A stretch of 64,000 nucleotides of DNA from Lucinisca nassula. Lineage: Eukaryota; Mollusca; Bivalvia; Lucinida; Lucinidae. Numbering within the stretch: the stretch's first letter is position 1; each line of letters begins with the position of its first letter. The stretch spans positions 80,765,817-80,829,816 of the forward strand of contig OY757026.1 in NCBI GenBank assembly GCA_963580285.1, written 5' to 3'. Shown here piece by piece: positions 34,285 through 45,650 of this stretch. A model generated the notes under the pieces. The model was given only the letters and a program-made list of their open reading frames with translations. It was not told where the DNA came from and searched no databases. The position numbers and the translations under genes were made by a program.

Positions 34285-34479
34285 CTGAACATCAAATGGA
34301 AAGTCATCGAGTTCCAAGTTTTCCATAAAAGTTCCCTTGGCAACACGTTTTTCATAAATAAATGCTTCTCCTTTCTCATTGAACATCAGTTTATGTCTAA
34401 TATTTTCTTTTGGGTCCCCAAGAGAATTTTCAATATACAGTTTTGGATTCCATAGTTTTCCAAACTCTACAGAGTCATT
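34285..34479 (-). CDS. Ligand-gated channel exon: LWNP (loop A) to FPFD loop
   Basis: The acceptor is TATTTCAG before 34479 and the donor is CAG followed by GTGAGT after 34285. The exon is 195 bp, 65 codons, phase 0. Diagnostic motifs are LWNPKLYIEN (local residues 9-18, loop A region), a G-x-F segment KGTFMENLELDD, and FPFDVQ at the 3' end (local 60-65). FPFD is the conserved proline loop of the superfamily. The two cysteines that normally bracket it are missing: the first position falls on the glutamate of MENLE, and the second falls on a leucine in the next exon. Family membership is very secure; the missing disulfide marks an unusual branch. Confidence 0.95.
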
Positions 34480-36009
34480 CTGAAATAGATATTATTAAAA
34501 AACGAGTTTTGATTATCTTGTTGCATAGTTGGGCCCCGTCAAGCGATTTTGGTACTTATCGCCTATGCGAGCAGCGAAGGTTCAGGCGAGCCTGCGCATC
34601 CGCGCAGTCTCGCCAGAACCTTCGCTGCTCGCCCATACAAGCAGTGAATCAAGAGGAACCTTCAGACAGAAAGCCATACCCTGGCCCTTCTCAATGGCTG
34701 GGCATGCGCAGTTAAAATTTGTCATGACGGAATGCTCGAAGACACAAATTCGCTTGGCGGGGCTCATATAGTGAAATTTCAGTAATTCCAATTCTCTATC
34801 ATTATGCACATTGCGAGCGATTTGATTGGCTGAAATAAAAGTTTTATAATTTGATAAATTTCACGAGCAAGAACATCAGAACTATTTAACACGTTTAGAA
34901 CCCGCTTGTTAAGTCATTGTATTAGAAGTGATGTCAACAAAAGTTTGGAAACAATTGAAAACGTAAATGTTAGAAGACAAATAAACTGAAGTTAAAGACG
35001 TAGTATGACCCATCTTCTTTCTTATGAATATTTTCATTGCTCTTAAAGGAACTCATTTTTTATTTTTAATTGACGTTTTTCGCTTGGGTTTCGTTTAAAG
35101 ATGGTAGAATATAGATTATTGAATAATCGTTCCGCCGCGGCCGTTCATTCTTACGCTTTCGAAAGAATTCCTAAAATGTACCATTTTTTGTGGCATTTTT
35201 AACGTTGGAATTATAAGGACTGTATTATCATTTTTCTGGATTTTGTCGGTGTGTAAACTGCGGCGATTCACTCACAAACTGCATAAAGCCCTTGATGCAG
35301 TTTGTGAGTGATTTGCCGGAGATGCCTCAGGTAAACAAGTGCCTGTAGTAGACACCGCTGTTTACCACACTGTATATAGAGAAAACTTTGGTTGACAGAG
35401 GTAAACATTATTTTCCTTTTCATCTAAAAAATAGAATGCGGGTACATTTTTAAAGTAAAATTTTAGGACTGGATCCATGGAAATACGGGATGGTATTCCT
35501 ATTGACCTATAAACGGTTGCCTAACAATAAATGTGACGTCAAGCCATTCTTACGAAAGTTATTAAGATACTATGTTCCTTTTGAGAATTACATTTAGGGC
35601 TGAAAAGTTAATCGATTATCAGTCATGCCATTGTGATCAATAATCGATTAGTGAACACTGAAGATTTGGTCATAATTTTACCTGCCTGGGTTTCTGTCTC
35701 GGCATGAATCTTACCATATTCTGTACAGACAGGCCTGAGCAAATAGTGTAGACCCAGATGCGATGCCCCAGAACAGGGCCTCTCATCAGAGTCTTCACTG
35801 TTTGCCACTCATCCAGCTATTTTAGGCACAATTTGGGTAGTAAATTGTACTTATCAAATAATCGATTACAAGCAAATCAGTAATTATAATCATTTTTGTG
35901 GAAGTTTATCGATCGATTAATCGATTATCCGATTGATCATGCCCCCCCGCAATAACATTCACCAGTGTTTGAATGGAAAGTCTGAGGAAACTGTATCGAT
36001 TATTGCACG

Positions 36010-36074
36010 ACCCGCAGAAAAAGCGACCGACTGAAGTCGGTTGATTTCTAAGAGTGCCCTAAAATCACCGTGTC

Positions 36075-36106
<32 letters not shown>

Positions 36107-37870
36107 AGTCTGTCCGTCCGTCCGTCCGTAACCCGTTTGTGAAAATTGGTGATAGTGTCTTAACCGCTTGGAATATTCAAACAATTTTTGGCATACTGAT
36201 AGATATCAATGAGATCTAACCAATGAACTTGCGAAATATTACATTCCATTTAGTATAGCCTCGCCGAGGCGAAAAAATGTGAAAATTTTCGAACTGCTTC
36301 TCCTCGGAAACCGTTGGGCCGATTGAAGTCAAATTTCATATGGAGCCTCTATGGGATGGGGGAAACCAAAATCTGCTCATGGGGTCTAGGTCACATGACC
36401 AAAATGGCCGCCAAGCCATATATGGTCTGTCTGTCTGTCCATCCGTAACCTGTTTGTGAAAATTGGTGATAGTGACTTAACCGCTTGGAATATTTAAACA
36501 ATTTTTGGCATACTGATAGATATCAATAAGATCTAACCTATGAACTTGCGAAATATTACATTCCATTTAGTATAGCCTCGCCGAGGCGAAAAATGTGAAA
36601 ATTTTCGAACTGCTTCTCCTCGGAAACCGTTGGGCCGATTGAAGTCAAATTTCATATGGAGCCTCTATGGGATGGGGGAAACCAAAATCTGCTAATGGGG
36701 TCTAGGTCACATGACCAAAATGGCCGCCAAGCCATATATGGTCTGTCTGTCTGTCCATCCGTAACCTGTTTGTGAAAATTGGTGATAGTGACTTAACCGC
36801 TTGGAATATTTAAACAATTTTTGGCATACTGATAGATATCAATGAGATCTAACCTATGAACTTGCGAAATATTACATTCCATTTAGTATAGCCTCGCCGA
36901 GGCGAAAAATGTGAAAATTTTCGAACTGCTTCTCCTCGGAAACCGTTGGGCCGATTGAAGTCAAATTTCATATGGAACCTCTATGGGATAGGGGAAACCA
37001 AAATTTTCTCATGGGTCCAGGTCACATGACCAAAATGGCCGCCAAGCCATATATGGTAAAAACCCTTCAAAAATAGTCTTCTCCAGAACCACTGGGCAGA
37101 TTTCCACGAAACTTGATAAATAGCATCTGGGACCTAGGCCCATCATAAATTTCTAAAATGGTGACCCTGGGTTGACCTTGACCTTCTTTGTGCCTAGGTC
37201 AAACTTTGACACAAATGCTTTTGTTGGAATATTTAAACAATTTTTGGCATACTGATAGATATCAATGAGATCTTAACAATGAACTTGCGAAACATTACAT
37301 TCCATTTAGTATAGCCTCGCCGAGGCGAAAAATGTGAAAATTTTCGAACTGCTTCTCCTCTGAAACCGTTTGGCCGATTGAAGTCAAATTTCATATGGAA
37401 CCTCTATGGGATGGGGGAAACCAAAATTTGCTCATGGGGTCCATGTCACATGACCAAAATGGCCGCCAAGCCATATATGGTAAAAACCCTTCAAAAATAG
37501 TCTTCTCCAGAACCACTTGGCAGATTTCCACGAAACTTGATAAACAGCATCCGGGACGTAGGCCCAACCATAAATTGCTAAAATGGTGACCCTGCGTTGA
37601 CCTTGACCTTCTTTGTGCCTAGGTCAAACTTTGACACATATGCTTTTGTATTGGAAAAGTGAGAATGCATTTTATCCTGCAAACGATTCAGAATACAATA
37701 CTAAAGTATAAGATATTTTTTGCTCCTTACGATAAGGCGCATTTATTGGGGGGAACCGTTTTAGGTCCAGGTCACCTGACCAAAATGGCCGCCATACCCA
37801 TATATGGTAACACTCATAAAGCTAAAAGCATCCGGCGGGTCGTGCACTTCAGTTGAAGCACTGGTTTTAC
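36010..37870 (+). mobile_element. Array element with about 316-bp units and terminal hairpins
   Basis: Starts with GAAAAAGCGACCGACTGAAG, a hairpin of ACCGACT/AGTCGGT, then (TCATTCTG)n. GAAAATTGGTGATAGTG recurs at 36141, 36458 and 36774. Later units gain an extra AAAACCCTTCAAAAATAGTC block. Each unit contains a TCGCCGAGGCGA palindrome. Ends near GTGCACTTCAGTTGAAGCAC, another hairpin. Confidence 0.75.
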
Positions 37871-37894
37871 TAGTCATCGCCTTCAAAGAGGAAG

Positions 37895-38222
37895 AGTGTT
37901 CATGTATTACTGAATTTATCAAACTCGTTGAGGAAAAGGGATAAAAAGCGAGGCTTTGCCGAGCATTTTATCTCCTCAACGAGTTTAATAAATTCAATAA
38001 TACATGAGCATGAATGCAAGATTCTATTTATCATATGACATTTAAAACGCATTTTATTCACGATTGTTTTATAAGCGCCATTAGTAAACGCGACGTCCGT
38101 ACATGTAACGTAACGGGGCGTATCGAACTAATTATGACATTTAATCCACTAGTGGATTATCGAAAATATTACATGGCGTTATTACACTCTCGGACACGAC
38201 GTCATGTGATAAACTTCTGTTT
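37895..38222. mobile_element. G-family palindromic MITE
   Basis: TGTATTACTGAATTTATC / ATAAATTCAATAATACATG inverted pair, then AATCCACTAGTGGATTATCG. Lies about 30 bp from the receptor exon at 38252. Confidence 0.78.
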
Positions 38223-38251
38223 TGTTTAATGTTACAATTTTATTTACTTAC

Positions 38252-38380
38252 CATCGCGTTTTGTCCATCGAACGATGGCTCCCGCCATTTTGCTTTAACT
38301 ATGACGTCAGCGCTATACTGCTCCTTTAGAGTATCTATCTCGCCGACTTTAAAAAACTGTACAACAATTTCAACTTTAAC
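38252..38380 (-). CDS. Ligand-gated channel exon: first beta strands of the extracellular domain
   Basis: The acceptor is a T-rich tract ending CAG before 38380, and the donor is ATG followed by GTAAGT after 38252. The exon is 129 bp (43 codons), phase 0 at both ends. The product begins VKVEIVVQFFKVGEIDTLKE and contains a tract ending KAKWREPSFDG. The alternating hydrophobic strand followed by a Trp-containing strand is the beta1-beta2 (loop D) region of the ligand-binding domain. It reads directly into the LWNP exon at 34479. A G-family MITE ends just beyond the donor, near 38222, inside intron 2. Confidence 0.85.
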
Positions 38381-38672
38381 CTGAAAAAGAACAGAACGGC
38401 AAAATTAAGGATACGAACCTGACATATTGTTTTCGATATTACCATAAAGGTTTGTGAGAGAGGCAACATTAACGCTGTCCACTTTGCTTAAATGTCACCT
38501 CTAAACGACTTTAAACGTAAAGTAAAACGGAAACCTTATTAACCCCTGCCTTTGCAAACATTGTAGATCCAAACCAGACGGCTTCTGATCAGGCTCTACG
38601 CTTTTTGTCACGCAGTTCATAAATTGGCGGATTACATTATATTAAGTAATTTGATTGGTAGATAGTCAGAAT

Positions 38673-38968
38673 AGCCCCCGCCCATCGGGGCTTAAAGAAA
38701 TAGATGGGTTGCATAATGCTTCCACGCAGAGCTGAAACCGACCCTCACACGAGTACTGTTAAGCCGCTTAGAGGATCTAAGGCTGCCCAGGCAATGCGGT
38801 GCGTATCGGTCCGTTCATGCTTATAAACCCTATTGGTTTCATTGGGCGGCAGGGCTTGAGATGTCATGTCATCCCAATGTCGGGTAAAAGTCCCACAAAA
38901 TTAGAAGCAACGTCTCCAAAATGACCTTTACAGTGTTGACGGGGACGTTAAACTTCAAATCAAACAAA
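38673..38968 (+). mobile_element. SINE A, full length, near-perfect TSD
   Basis: Flanks AGATAGTCAGAA (left) and AGATAATCAGAA (right) differ at one base. Confidence 0.9.
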
Positions 38969-39584
38969 AAAGATAATCAGAAATGGGTGTGGCTAAATTA
39001 ATATGCAGCAGGATAAGGGTTAAAAGTAATTTTGAAAGAGTCGCATACTCTGCAAATGAAAGAAGAGGAACTCAAAAATTATTGGGAACGCATACACTAG
39101 CAATATATTCGACCATTTGCATTCTATATGGTGTTTCAAATCTGAACATAATTGTTGAAAGTACGGGTACTTGTCAGTGTACTATTATTTCAGAGCGCCT
39201 AAAAATTACTAGTTTGTTCCCTTTTGCTCAATCAGTGTCCACACTCTATGTTTTGGAGTTGACTTAACATTACGAATAAACATTGTAAAGGTTTTACCGC
39301 CGAAAATACGAAAATGTTAAGATGAAAAATTGTGACATTTTTCTTCTTTTTGCTCTATATTTTAAAGCAGAAATAAGAAAAAAATAGTTTTACGCCTATA
39401 AACCCGAGTTTTACTATTATATTGGATAGTTTTCGTAATGAGAAAAAAAATAAGATATACAACTGTCTATATTTTAAGATGTTCATTTGAAGTAGATTAA
39501 TAATTCCAGAAAGATATTTACGGAACACTGGTAGGGACTTGCAATTTATTTTAATGTGTTTTGCGCACAAGATAATATCTTGAG

Positions 39585-39690
39585 TGAGTGAGTGTTTGAG
39601 TTTTACGTCCCGCCAACAGCTAAGGTCATACGGAGACGGGACCTCGGTTTAAAGACCCATCCGAAAGTCAGGAAAAGCCCGGGATCGATT
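39585..39690 (-). mobile_element. Truncated tRNA-type SINE (SINE B) inside the palindromic array
   Basis: GAGTGAGTGTTTGAGTTTTACG to the GGATCGATTC region, the reverse complement of the SINE at 48968-49142. CTTGTGCGCACAAG array sequence lies on both sides. Confidence 0.8.
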
Positions 39691-39696
39691 CTGCGC

Positions 39697-39905
39697 ATAA
39701 TCTTGTGCGCACAAGATATAATCTTGTGCGCGCAACATACATCTTGTGCGGACAACATAATAACTCGTGCAGATAACTTATTATCTTGTTTGCACAACAT
39801 AATATCTTGTGCACATAAAATATTATCTTCTGCGCACAAGATATTATCTTGTTCGCACAACTTAATATCTTGTGCGGACAACACAATATCTTGTGCGCAC
39901 AGCAT
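39697..39905. repeat. Palindromic minisatellite, about 22-bp units
   Basis: About nine degenerate units of AATATCTTGTGCGCACAAC. Each unit is itself nearly palindromic (CTTGTGCGCACAAG). Both strands are open in overlapping frames as a result. Confidence 0.88.
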
Positions 39906-40206
39906 TTTAAAAATGTGCATGTCCCTTTCCGGGTTCCGTAGGTATTCTATTTGTTTGTTTTTTGTTTTTTTTTTTTTTTTTGTTTTTTTTTGTTGTTGTT
40001 TTTTTTTCATCTTTCTAGGTTATGCGTTACCTGAAACTTATGCTGGGTGAAGTGATGTGATGAGTAATGATGCGGTTTTCGCAACATTCCATCGGTTGAC
40101 CAAACGGAAAGTCATATGCACATTGCAACAACGCTTAGTGTCCATAGATCGCTTAGTGTCCATATGAAAACTAAGCGTTGCGACTGATTCTAAAAGGCTT
40201 AAAGAC

Positions 40207-40323
40207 TTCACGAAAACACGCCTATATAAATTTGATCCCCACTTGTGTATAGTAAATTTGTGGTGTACAGGGGTAAACCTTATTTTTCTTATTTCTGCTC
40301 TAAAATATAGATTGTGGGTACTT
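40207..40323. mobile_element. P-family half copy
   Basis: CACGAAAACACGCCTATATA to ATAGATTGTGGGTACTTG only. Confidence 0.7.
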
Positions 40324-40324
40324 G

Positions 40325-40378
40325 TCTCCAAAATGACCTGTACAGAGTAAACCTCAAATCAAACAATCAAACAAATAA
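40325..40378 (+). mobile_element. SINE A 3' stub
   Basis: GTCTCCAAAATGACC to CTCAAATCAAACAATC. A severely 5'-truncated copy. Confidence 0.75.
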
Positions 40379-40472
40379 ATATGCTCAGCCTCATATTCAT
40401 TATATAAGTCAACACTCTCTAATAACGGCTGAATATCCCACTTCAAGTCAGGAAAATGATTTTACAGAACTG

Positions 40473-40476
<4 letters not shown>

Positions 40477-40560
<84 letters not shown>
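40477..40560. repeat. (GA)42 microsatellite
   Basis: Pure 84-bp GA tract. Confidence 0.98.
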
Positions 40561-40563
<3 letters not shown>

Positions 40564-41646
40564 AGTAGGTCACCTGTACATGGTTACGAGAATGGGTACC
40601 CTCGCATCATTGTTTGCCATTCTAAAAGGCTAAAAAGGAAGAGTCTGTTTGATTTTCTGAAATGTACTATCACTCCCCCGAAAATGATGATGATGGTGAT
40701 ACTGATGTTGTTGTTGGTCACGATGATATTGATTATGATGATTTTATCACAAAGTTTATCATAATGAAGTCCGTTTATGTCCTCATTAACATAAGAGGTT
40801 TAGAAGCACGCGCAATAAGAAGCCGGTTAACGACCTGTTTGATTTATTAATTTTGAAATCTTAATGGGCCTAGTGAACGTTACTGAATTTTAACCCTCAT
40901 CTCGCAGAACATGTCAACCCCAGCCATTGCACACATTGTAGATCCAGATCAGATGGCTTCTGAAGATCCAGGCGTTTATAGGGATATAAATTATTTTTCT
41001 GATCTCTGTTCAAAAACAGAGGTTGTTTGTAGTCGTTAGAATCGCATCGTCAAGGCTGTTCTTATGAGTGCCCAGAATCTGTGTTTTGCGCAGAAATGGT
41101 AAACATATCAGATTTGTTTTTAACCGCAATTTTCCATTTTTGGTGGCAAAAGTAAATGCGAGTTTCGTAATGTTTTCCATAGGTCCAGATTTCAAATATC
41201 AGTCATAAAGGCATCATAATCATGTGTAAGCTTCAATTGCTCAAACTAGCGTATTTCAGACAAAATTTGTTAAAGCATTGGTTTTTACCTGAAAAAACAA
41301 AAAAACAAAAAAAAAAAAACAATACGAGTACCCTACAATCCAATTCTTTGAGCTAAAATAAGACAAATAATATTTACCATATTTCCCTATGGAGCTTACT
41401 ATGGTGTGTAAATATGATATTGTGAACGTGATACCACAACATGCCTTCATCATATCGAAGATCGAAAGTTTGTTTGTTTCTCATGAAGTGTAACGGACAA
41501 GTCAACATGGTTTTGGTCACATCAAGCTACTACACGTGTTCAAGGCATGCTTATACATACATGTTTACAAGCGATTAGCCAGTACGGTACACCTTATATA
41601 AGCGGAAGGGAGAGAATGACAGTAGAAAAAATTTCACAAAATAAAG

Positions 41647-41735
41647 CTGCCAACCCGGCAGGTATCGAACCCGCAACCTCTTAATCAGCAGTCAGACGTG
41701 ACATCCGACTGAGTTTTCGAGGCAGATCGAGGATC
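41647..41735 (-). mobile_element. tRNA-like sequence (SINE head or tRNA pseudogene)
   Basis: On minus, an A-box-like CTCAGTCGGATGTCACG and a B-box GGTTCGATACC with TGCGG/CCTGC pairing. The A-box side deviates and the acceptor stem is poor, so it is not a working tRNA. Confidence 0.55.
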
Positions 41736-41862
41736 GAAATAAGTCCCATTTCTACACATTTTATGACTCCATACCCAGAATGTGTCTGAGCTATAAAAAA
41801 AAAACCTTATCTGAAGCCGCTAAGCCGTCCACCGGATAAGGGAAACGTTTTCATCATGGGAT

Positions 41863-42011
41863 CCCAGCAGGCACACGTCGCTAGGGCACCGTCAAATCAA
41901 CGTCGGTGCAACGTCACGGCGTTGCACCGACGTAGATGTTACGTTGCATAAACATCATGACGTTGAACCGACGTTGCTGTGGCGTCATAATTACGTCATA
42001 TGCCTGCTGGG
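41863..42011. mobile_element. CAGCAGGCA MITE with 11-bp perfect TIRs
   Basis: CCCAGCAGGCA at 41863-41873 and TGCCTGCTGGG at 42001-42011. The interior is full of ACGTCG-type palindromes. Confidence 0.85.
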
Positions 42012-42085
42012 ATAAGAGTCTCATGGAGCAGATGGCCATCATATCATTATGCCGGCAGTTTATACTGGTTTATGTTAACATGTAA

Positions 42086-42415
42086 ACATTACGAAAACAC
42101 GCCTATACAATTTACCACCAAAAAAAAACGAAAAATAGCAGAAAAAACATTCTGCTATTTTTCATATATCTGCTCAAAACATAGATCGTGGAGACTCGTT
42201 TTATAGACGTGTTTTCAAGATGACTTTTTTTCATTGCGCGCTGCATTACGTAAACACTATTATTTATATATTGAAAATTTTTCAACCGAAAAGAAAATTT
42301 TCAGATAAGAAATCTGATATTTTTCAAATCTCTGCTCAAAACATAGATTGTGGGAATTCGATAGAACCGCCTCGCCGAGGCGGTTCTAACGAGTACCCAT
42401 AATCAACGTTTTTGA
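42086..42415. mobile_element. P-family MITE
   Basis: ATTACGAAAACACGCCTATA start, GAACCGCCTCGCCGAGGCGGTTC-type perfect centre (split around 42366-42388). Confidence 0.8.
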
Positions 42416-42663
42416 GTAGAAAACAGAAGAAAAGTCTGGCTCCAGACCCTTTCTTTACTTCTTCTCTCTTTCTTTTTCTTTTTTTTTCTGGAAGGGACAT
42501 AAAGCTGGCATGGCTTATAGAATTTTGTTTTACTTCAGTCCCTTGGCTAGAAAGGTAACTAGAAGGTAACTTGAAATTGAGTTAAAGAAGAACAGGATTA
42601 AATAATGTAATGAGAATGAGAGAGATGGATATAAAACAAAAACGACTGGAGCCAGTCTACATA

Positions 42664-42822
42664 TTTCTGCTCAACACATAGATTGTGGGAACTCGACAGA
42701 ACCGAACCGCCTCTTTCTACCGAATACCCTTATTCAACGTTTTAGCAGATATAAGAAGAAACATGTATTCCCCTGTAAACACTAGTTTCACTGTAACAAT
42801 ATAAATGTGTGTTTTCTTGATG
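42664..42822. mobile_element. P-family MITE, partial
   Basis: TTTCTGCTCAACACATAG to GTGTGTTTTCTTGATGG; the centre is degenerate. Confidence 0.65.
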
Positions 42823-43119
42823 GTATCTTTGATTTGCATGCGGTTTTACTTCATTGGTCAGTGAAAATCACGCGGAAACCGGCAGTGAATGACCAGCTTT
42901 TGCTTAACTTTGGGTCGATTGACAACAATCATTCCAAAAGTCTTGTATTAGGTATACTACTTCAATTGTACGGTACTACAGTAATTTTCTGGTATTTTAT
43001 CTCTATCAAAACATCAACACTTCCAAAAATATCTGAAATTATACAAAGAAAGGCGGGCGCGTCTTGTGAAAATGCAAAAATGGATCTTGGAACCCATGAA
43101 AAAAGGCCCATATAATTTG

Positions 43120-43366
43120 AGCGTCTTGAACCCCAATTTATATAGTACATCTGTGGTTTATGGGGTAAACCGTATTTTTTGTATTTCTGCTCAAAAATAA
43201 AGATTGTGGCTACTCGTTAGAACCGCCTCGATGAGGCGGTTCTAACGTGTACCCTCAATCTATAGTTTGAGCAGAAATAAGAAAAATATCACAATTTTTT
43301 CAGCTAAAAATTTTCGCTTTTTGGTGGCAAAATTTGCAATGTATTTGTATAGCCATGTTTTCGTAA
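43120..43366. mobile_element. P-family MITE
   Basis: Centre AACCGCCTCGATGAGGCGGTT. The flanking GCTCAAAAATAAAGATTG pairs with CAATCTATAGTTTGAGC. Confidence 0.85.
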
Positions 43367-43488
43367 TGTATGTACCTAACAGTCGTACTTCAACAGCTCG
43401 AACACGTTTGCGACCATGGAAATGTGTTCGAGACAGTGGGTGTTCGAGTCACCGAGGTTTACACATCACGTGAACAAGCCCATGAGAA

Positions 43489-43860
43489 GAACACGCCCCC
43501 TAAACCCCATTTTGCATTTAGAAAACTGGGGTTTATGGGGATGTATATTATTTTTCCTGTTACTGCTCCAAGACATATGTTGTGGGCACTCGTTAGAACC
43601 GCCTGAATGAGGCAGATTTAACGAGCACCCACAGCGTATGTTTGAAGTAAAAGTAAGAAAAAATATCACGGGTTTTCTTCAGAAAAGTAGCCATCTTGGG
43701 GTGTGAAAAATATGTGTTATCATAAGTTCTGTAGACAAAACAGGGATCGTTTTCAATTGTCTACACTAATTAAGGTATGTCGTGCCTACTTATTAGAATC
43801 GCCTCATTGAGGCGATTCTAATGTGTACACACAACATACATTGTCAAGATAAAGTAAGCA
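43489..43860. mobile_element. Two adjacent P-family MITE copies
   Basis: A copy at 43489-43700 with a damaged centre, and another at about 43770-43860 with AATCGCCTCATTGAGGCGATT intact. Confidence 0.7.
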
Positions 43861-43906
43861 AATTCTTCCAAAAGTATCTCAAATATATTGATATCTGCAA
43901 TTATGG

Positions 43907-44206
43907 GGCCCCTACCATTGGGGTTTGAAGATATGGTGCTTCCGCGCAGAGCTGAAACTGACCACACATGAGTACTGGTAAACGCTTTGAAGGACTAAGC
44001 CTGCCTAAGCAAAGTGGTATGAGTCGAACCGACCAATGTATATCAGCCTTTTGGTTTCATTCGGCGGCAGGGCTTGGGATGTAATTTCATCCCAATGTCG
44101 GGTGAAAGACCCACAAAACTGGAAGCGACGTTTCCAAAATGACCTAAAGTAGTGTTGACAGGGACTTTATACCTCAATTCCACCTCCCCCTCCCCCCACA
44201 AAAAAA
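43907..44206 (+). mobile_element. SINE A, full length, 11-bp TSD
   Basis: TGCAATTATGG at 43896-43906 and 44207-44217. The tail is altered to a C-rich tract. Confidence 0.88.
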
Positions 44207-44404
44207 TGCAATTATGGAAAATATTTTTCAGGGATTCAAGAACGAGGTCATAGTAAACGAGGCATCGGTGTTCAAGCCATCCCCAGTCAGCAAAGAATGT
44301 CGGGCCAACGTCGGGTCGACAGCGATACGACGTGGTAACGTCGGATAGCAGTCTGTCCGACGTAAGCCTGCTGTTACATGCAAACAAGATGGGTATTTCA
44401 CTTT

Positions 44405-44745
44405 ATCAGTCACCCCCTATATTAATTGCATTGTAGCACATTGACCTGATAAACATGTGCTATCTCAGGACAAGAGAGCTTTATCAGGTCAACGTGACAT
44501 TGCACTTCTAAGAACTGGACTGCTGGGAAAATTGGCAAAAAATGTCAGAGTGTACAATGGTATTAACTGATAAATAGAATACCAGATTCGTGTCATTTGA
44601 TATCAAGTTTATCAGGCTCGGCTTTGAGAACGCATGTAGAATCGCTCGGCAAGCCTCGCGATTCTACAAGCGTTCTCAAAGCCTTGCCTGATAAACTTGA
44701 TATGAAAAGACACTCACCTGGTATTCTCTATATATGCGATGGTTG
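44405..44745. mobile_element. E-family foldback
   Basis: GTCACCCCCTATATTAATTG lead-in, then a GTAGAATCGCTCGGCAAGCC hairpin. Homologous to 9705-10050. Confidence 0.75.
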
Positions 44746-45365
44746 GATCAACGTTCGTTGTCCCGCCTGAAAAAACAACAACATTGTTTCATGTCCTTCT
44801 CATAGCATTCAAATACGATAGACGGCAAGTCGCATATCTGAGGCAAATACCATAATGTCTGTTTTTCGCGACGTGCCACTGATTATTCTGTACAAAGTTC
44901 GGGAACCGACATTAATGTGAGTACTTTATTTACCATATAATTTTGAGCCGACGCCGAGTAAAATATACAGGAAGTCACGTGGGACTAGCAAACCCAGCCA
45001 GCAAAAATGTCGGGACAACATCGAGCGAGCACCTATACAATATTCTAACGTCGTAAAGCCAACGTCTGGCTAACATCGAAACGACGTGCTTACGTCGTAC
45101 AGATATCGGACCGGCATCGGCCCACCATTTTGTGCCTTTATTGCCCATTGTTGACAATAGGGGCTTTGTTCTCACTCACGAACATTAAATCTTCACAGTA
45201 CTGCCTTTATTGGAAGACCAATGTCAGTACCACCCATAGTCTCCGCCCTGTCTCTACCGATCAGCTATAGTAATGTTCCGCTAAAAGACAAGCTAAATGT
45301 TAGACTTGCTCTATTTAAAGTGCCCCCGCCCATAGATTGGGCTGCATGATCCTTCCACTGCATGA

Positions 45366-45650
45366 TGCTTGATTTGAGGTTTAGCGTCTCTGTCAACACT
45401 GAATATGTCATTTTCGAGACGTTGCTACCAATTGTGTGGGACTTTTACCCGACATTGAGATGAAATGACATTTCAAGCCCTGCCCCCCAATGAAACCAAA
45501 AGCGCTTACAAGCATGGACGGTCCGACGCGTACCCCTTTGCCTGGGCAGTCTTAGATCCTCGAAGCCGTTTACCAGTACTCGTGTGCGGTCGGTTTCAGC
45601 TCTGCCTGGAAGCATCATGCAGCCCATCTATTTCTATAAGCCCCGATGGG
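45366..45650 (-). mobile_element. SINE A copy, with an adjacent plus-strand 5' fragment
   Basis: The minus copy runs from TTGATTTGAGGTTTAGCG to TAAGCCCCGATGGGCC. A plus fragment (GCCCCCGCCCATAGATTGGG) precedes it at 45321-45365. Confidence 0.8.

Larger units (their letters stand above)
34480..38251 (-). other. Receptor intron 2: contents
   Basis: Holds a GCGAGCAGCGAAGG hairpin (34565-34632), an H hairpin (35735-35815), the 316-bp array (36010-37860) and a G-family MITE (37895-38222). Nothing is recognised in 34640-35730 or 35820-36000. Confidence 0.7.

Noticed and set aside
39697..39905. CRISPR-like or tRNA-cluster reading of the palindromic repeats
   Set aside because: The whole 22-bp unit repeats without spacers and has no cloverleaf potential.
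41256..41453. Additional receptor exon (T-rich tract then CAG, ORF FFQVKTNALTNFV)
   Set aside because: An acceptor-like site exists, but the frame stops after 13 residues and has no similarity to the receptor.
41647..41735. Functional tRNA gene on the minus strand
   Set aside because: The B box is good, but the A-box/D-arm is altered and the acceptor stem does not pair well. A SINE head or pseudogene is more likely.
42807..43115. 102-residue plus-strand ORF
   Set aside because: Its ends lie in P-family MITEs and the middle shows no domain or conserved splice context.
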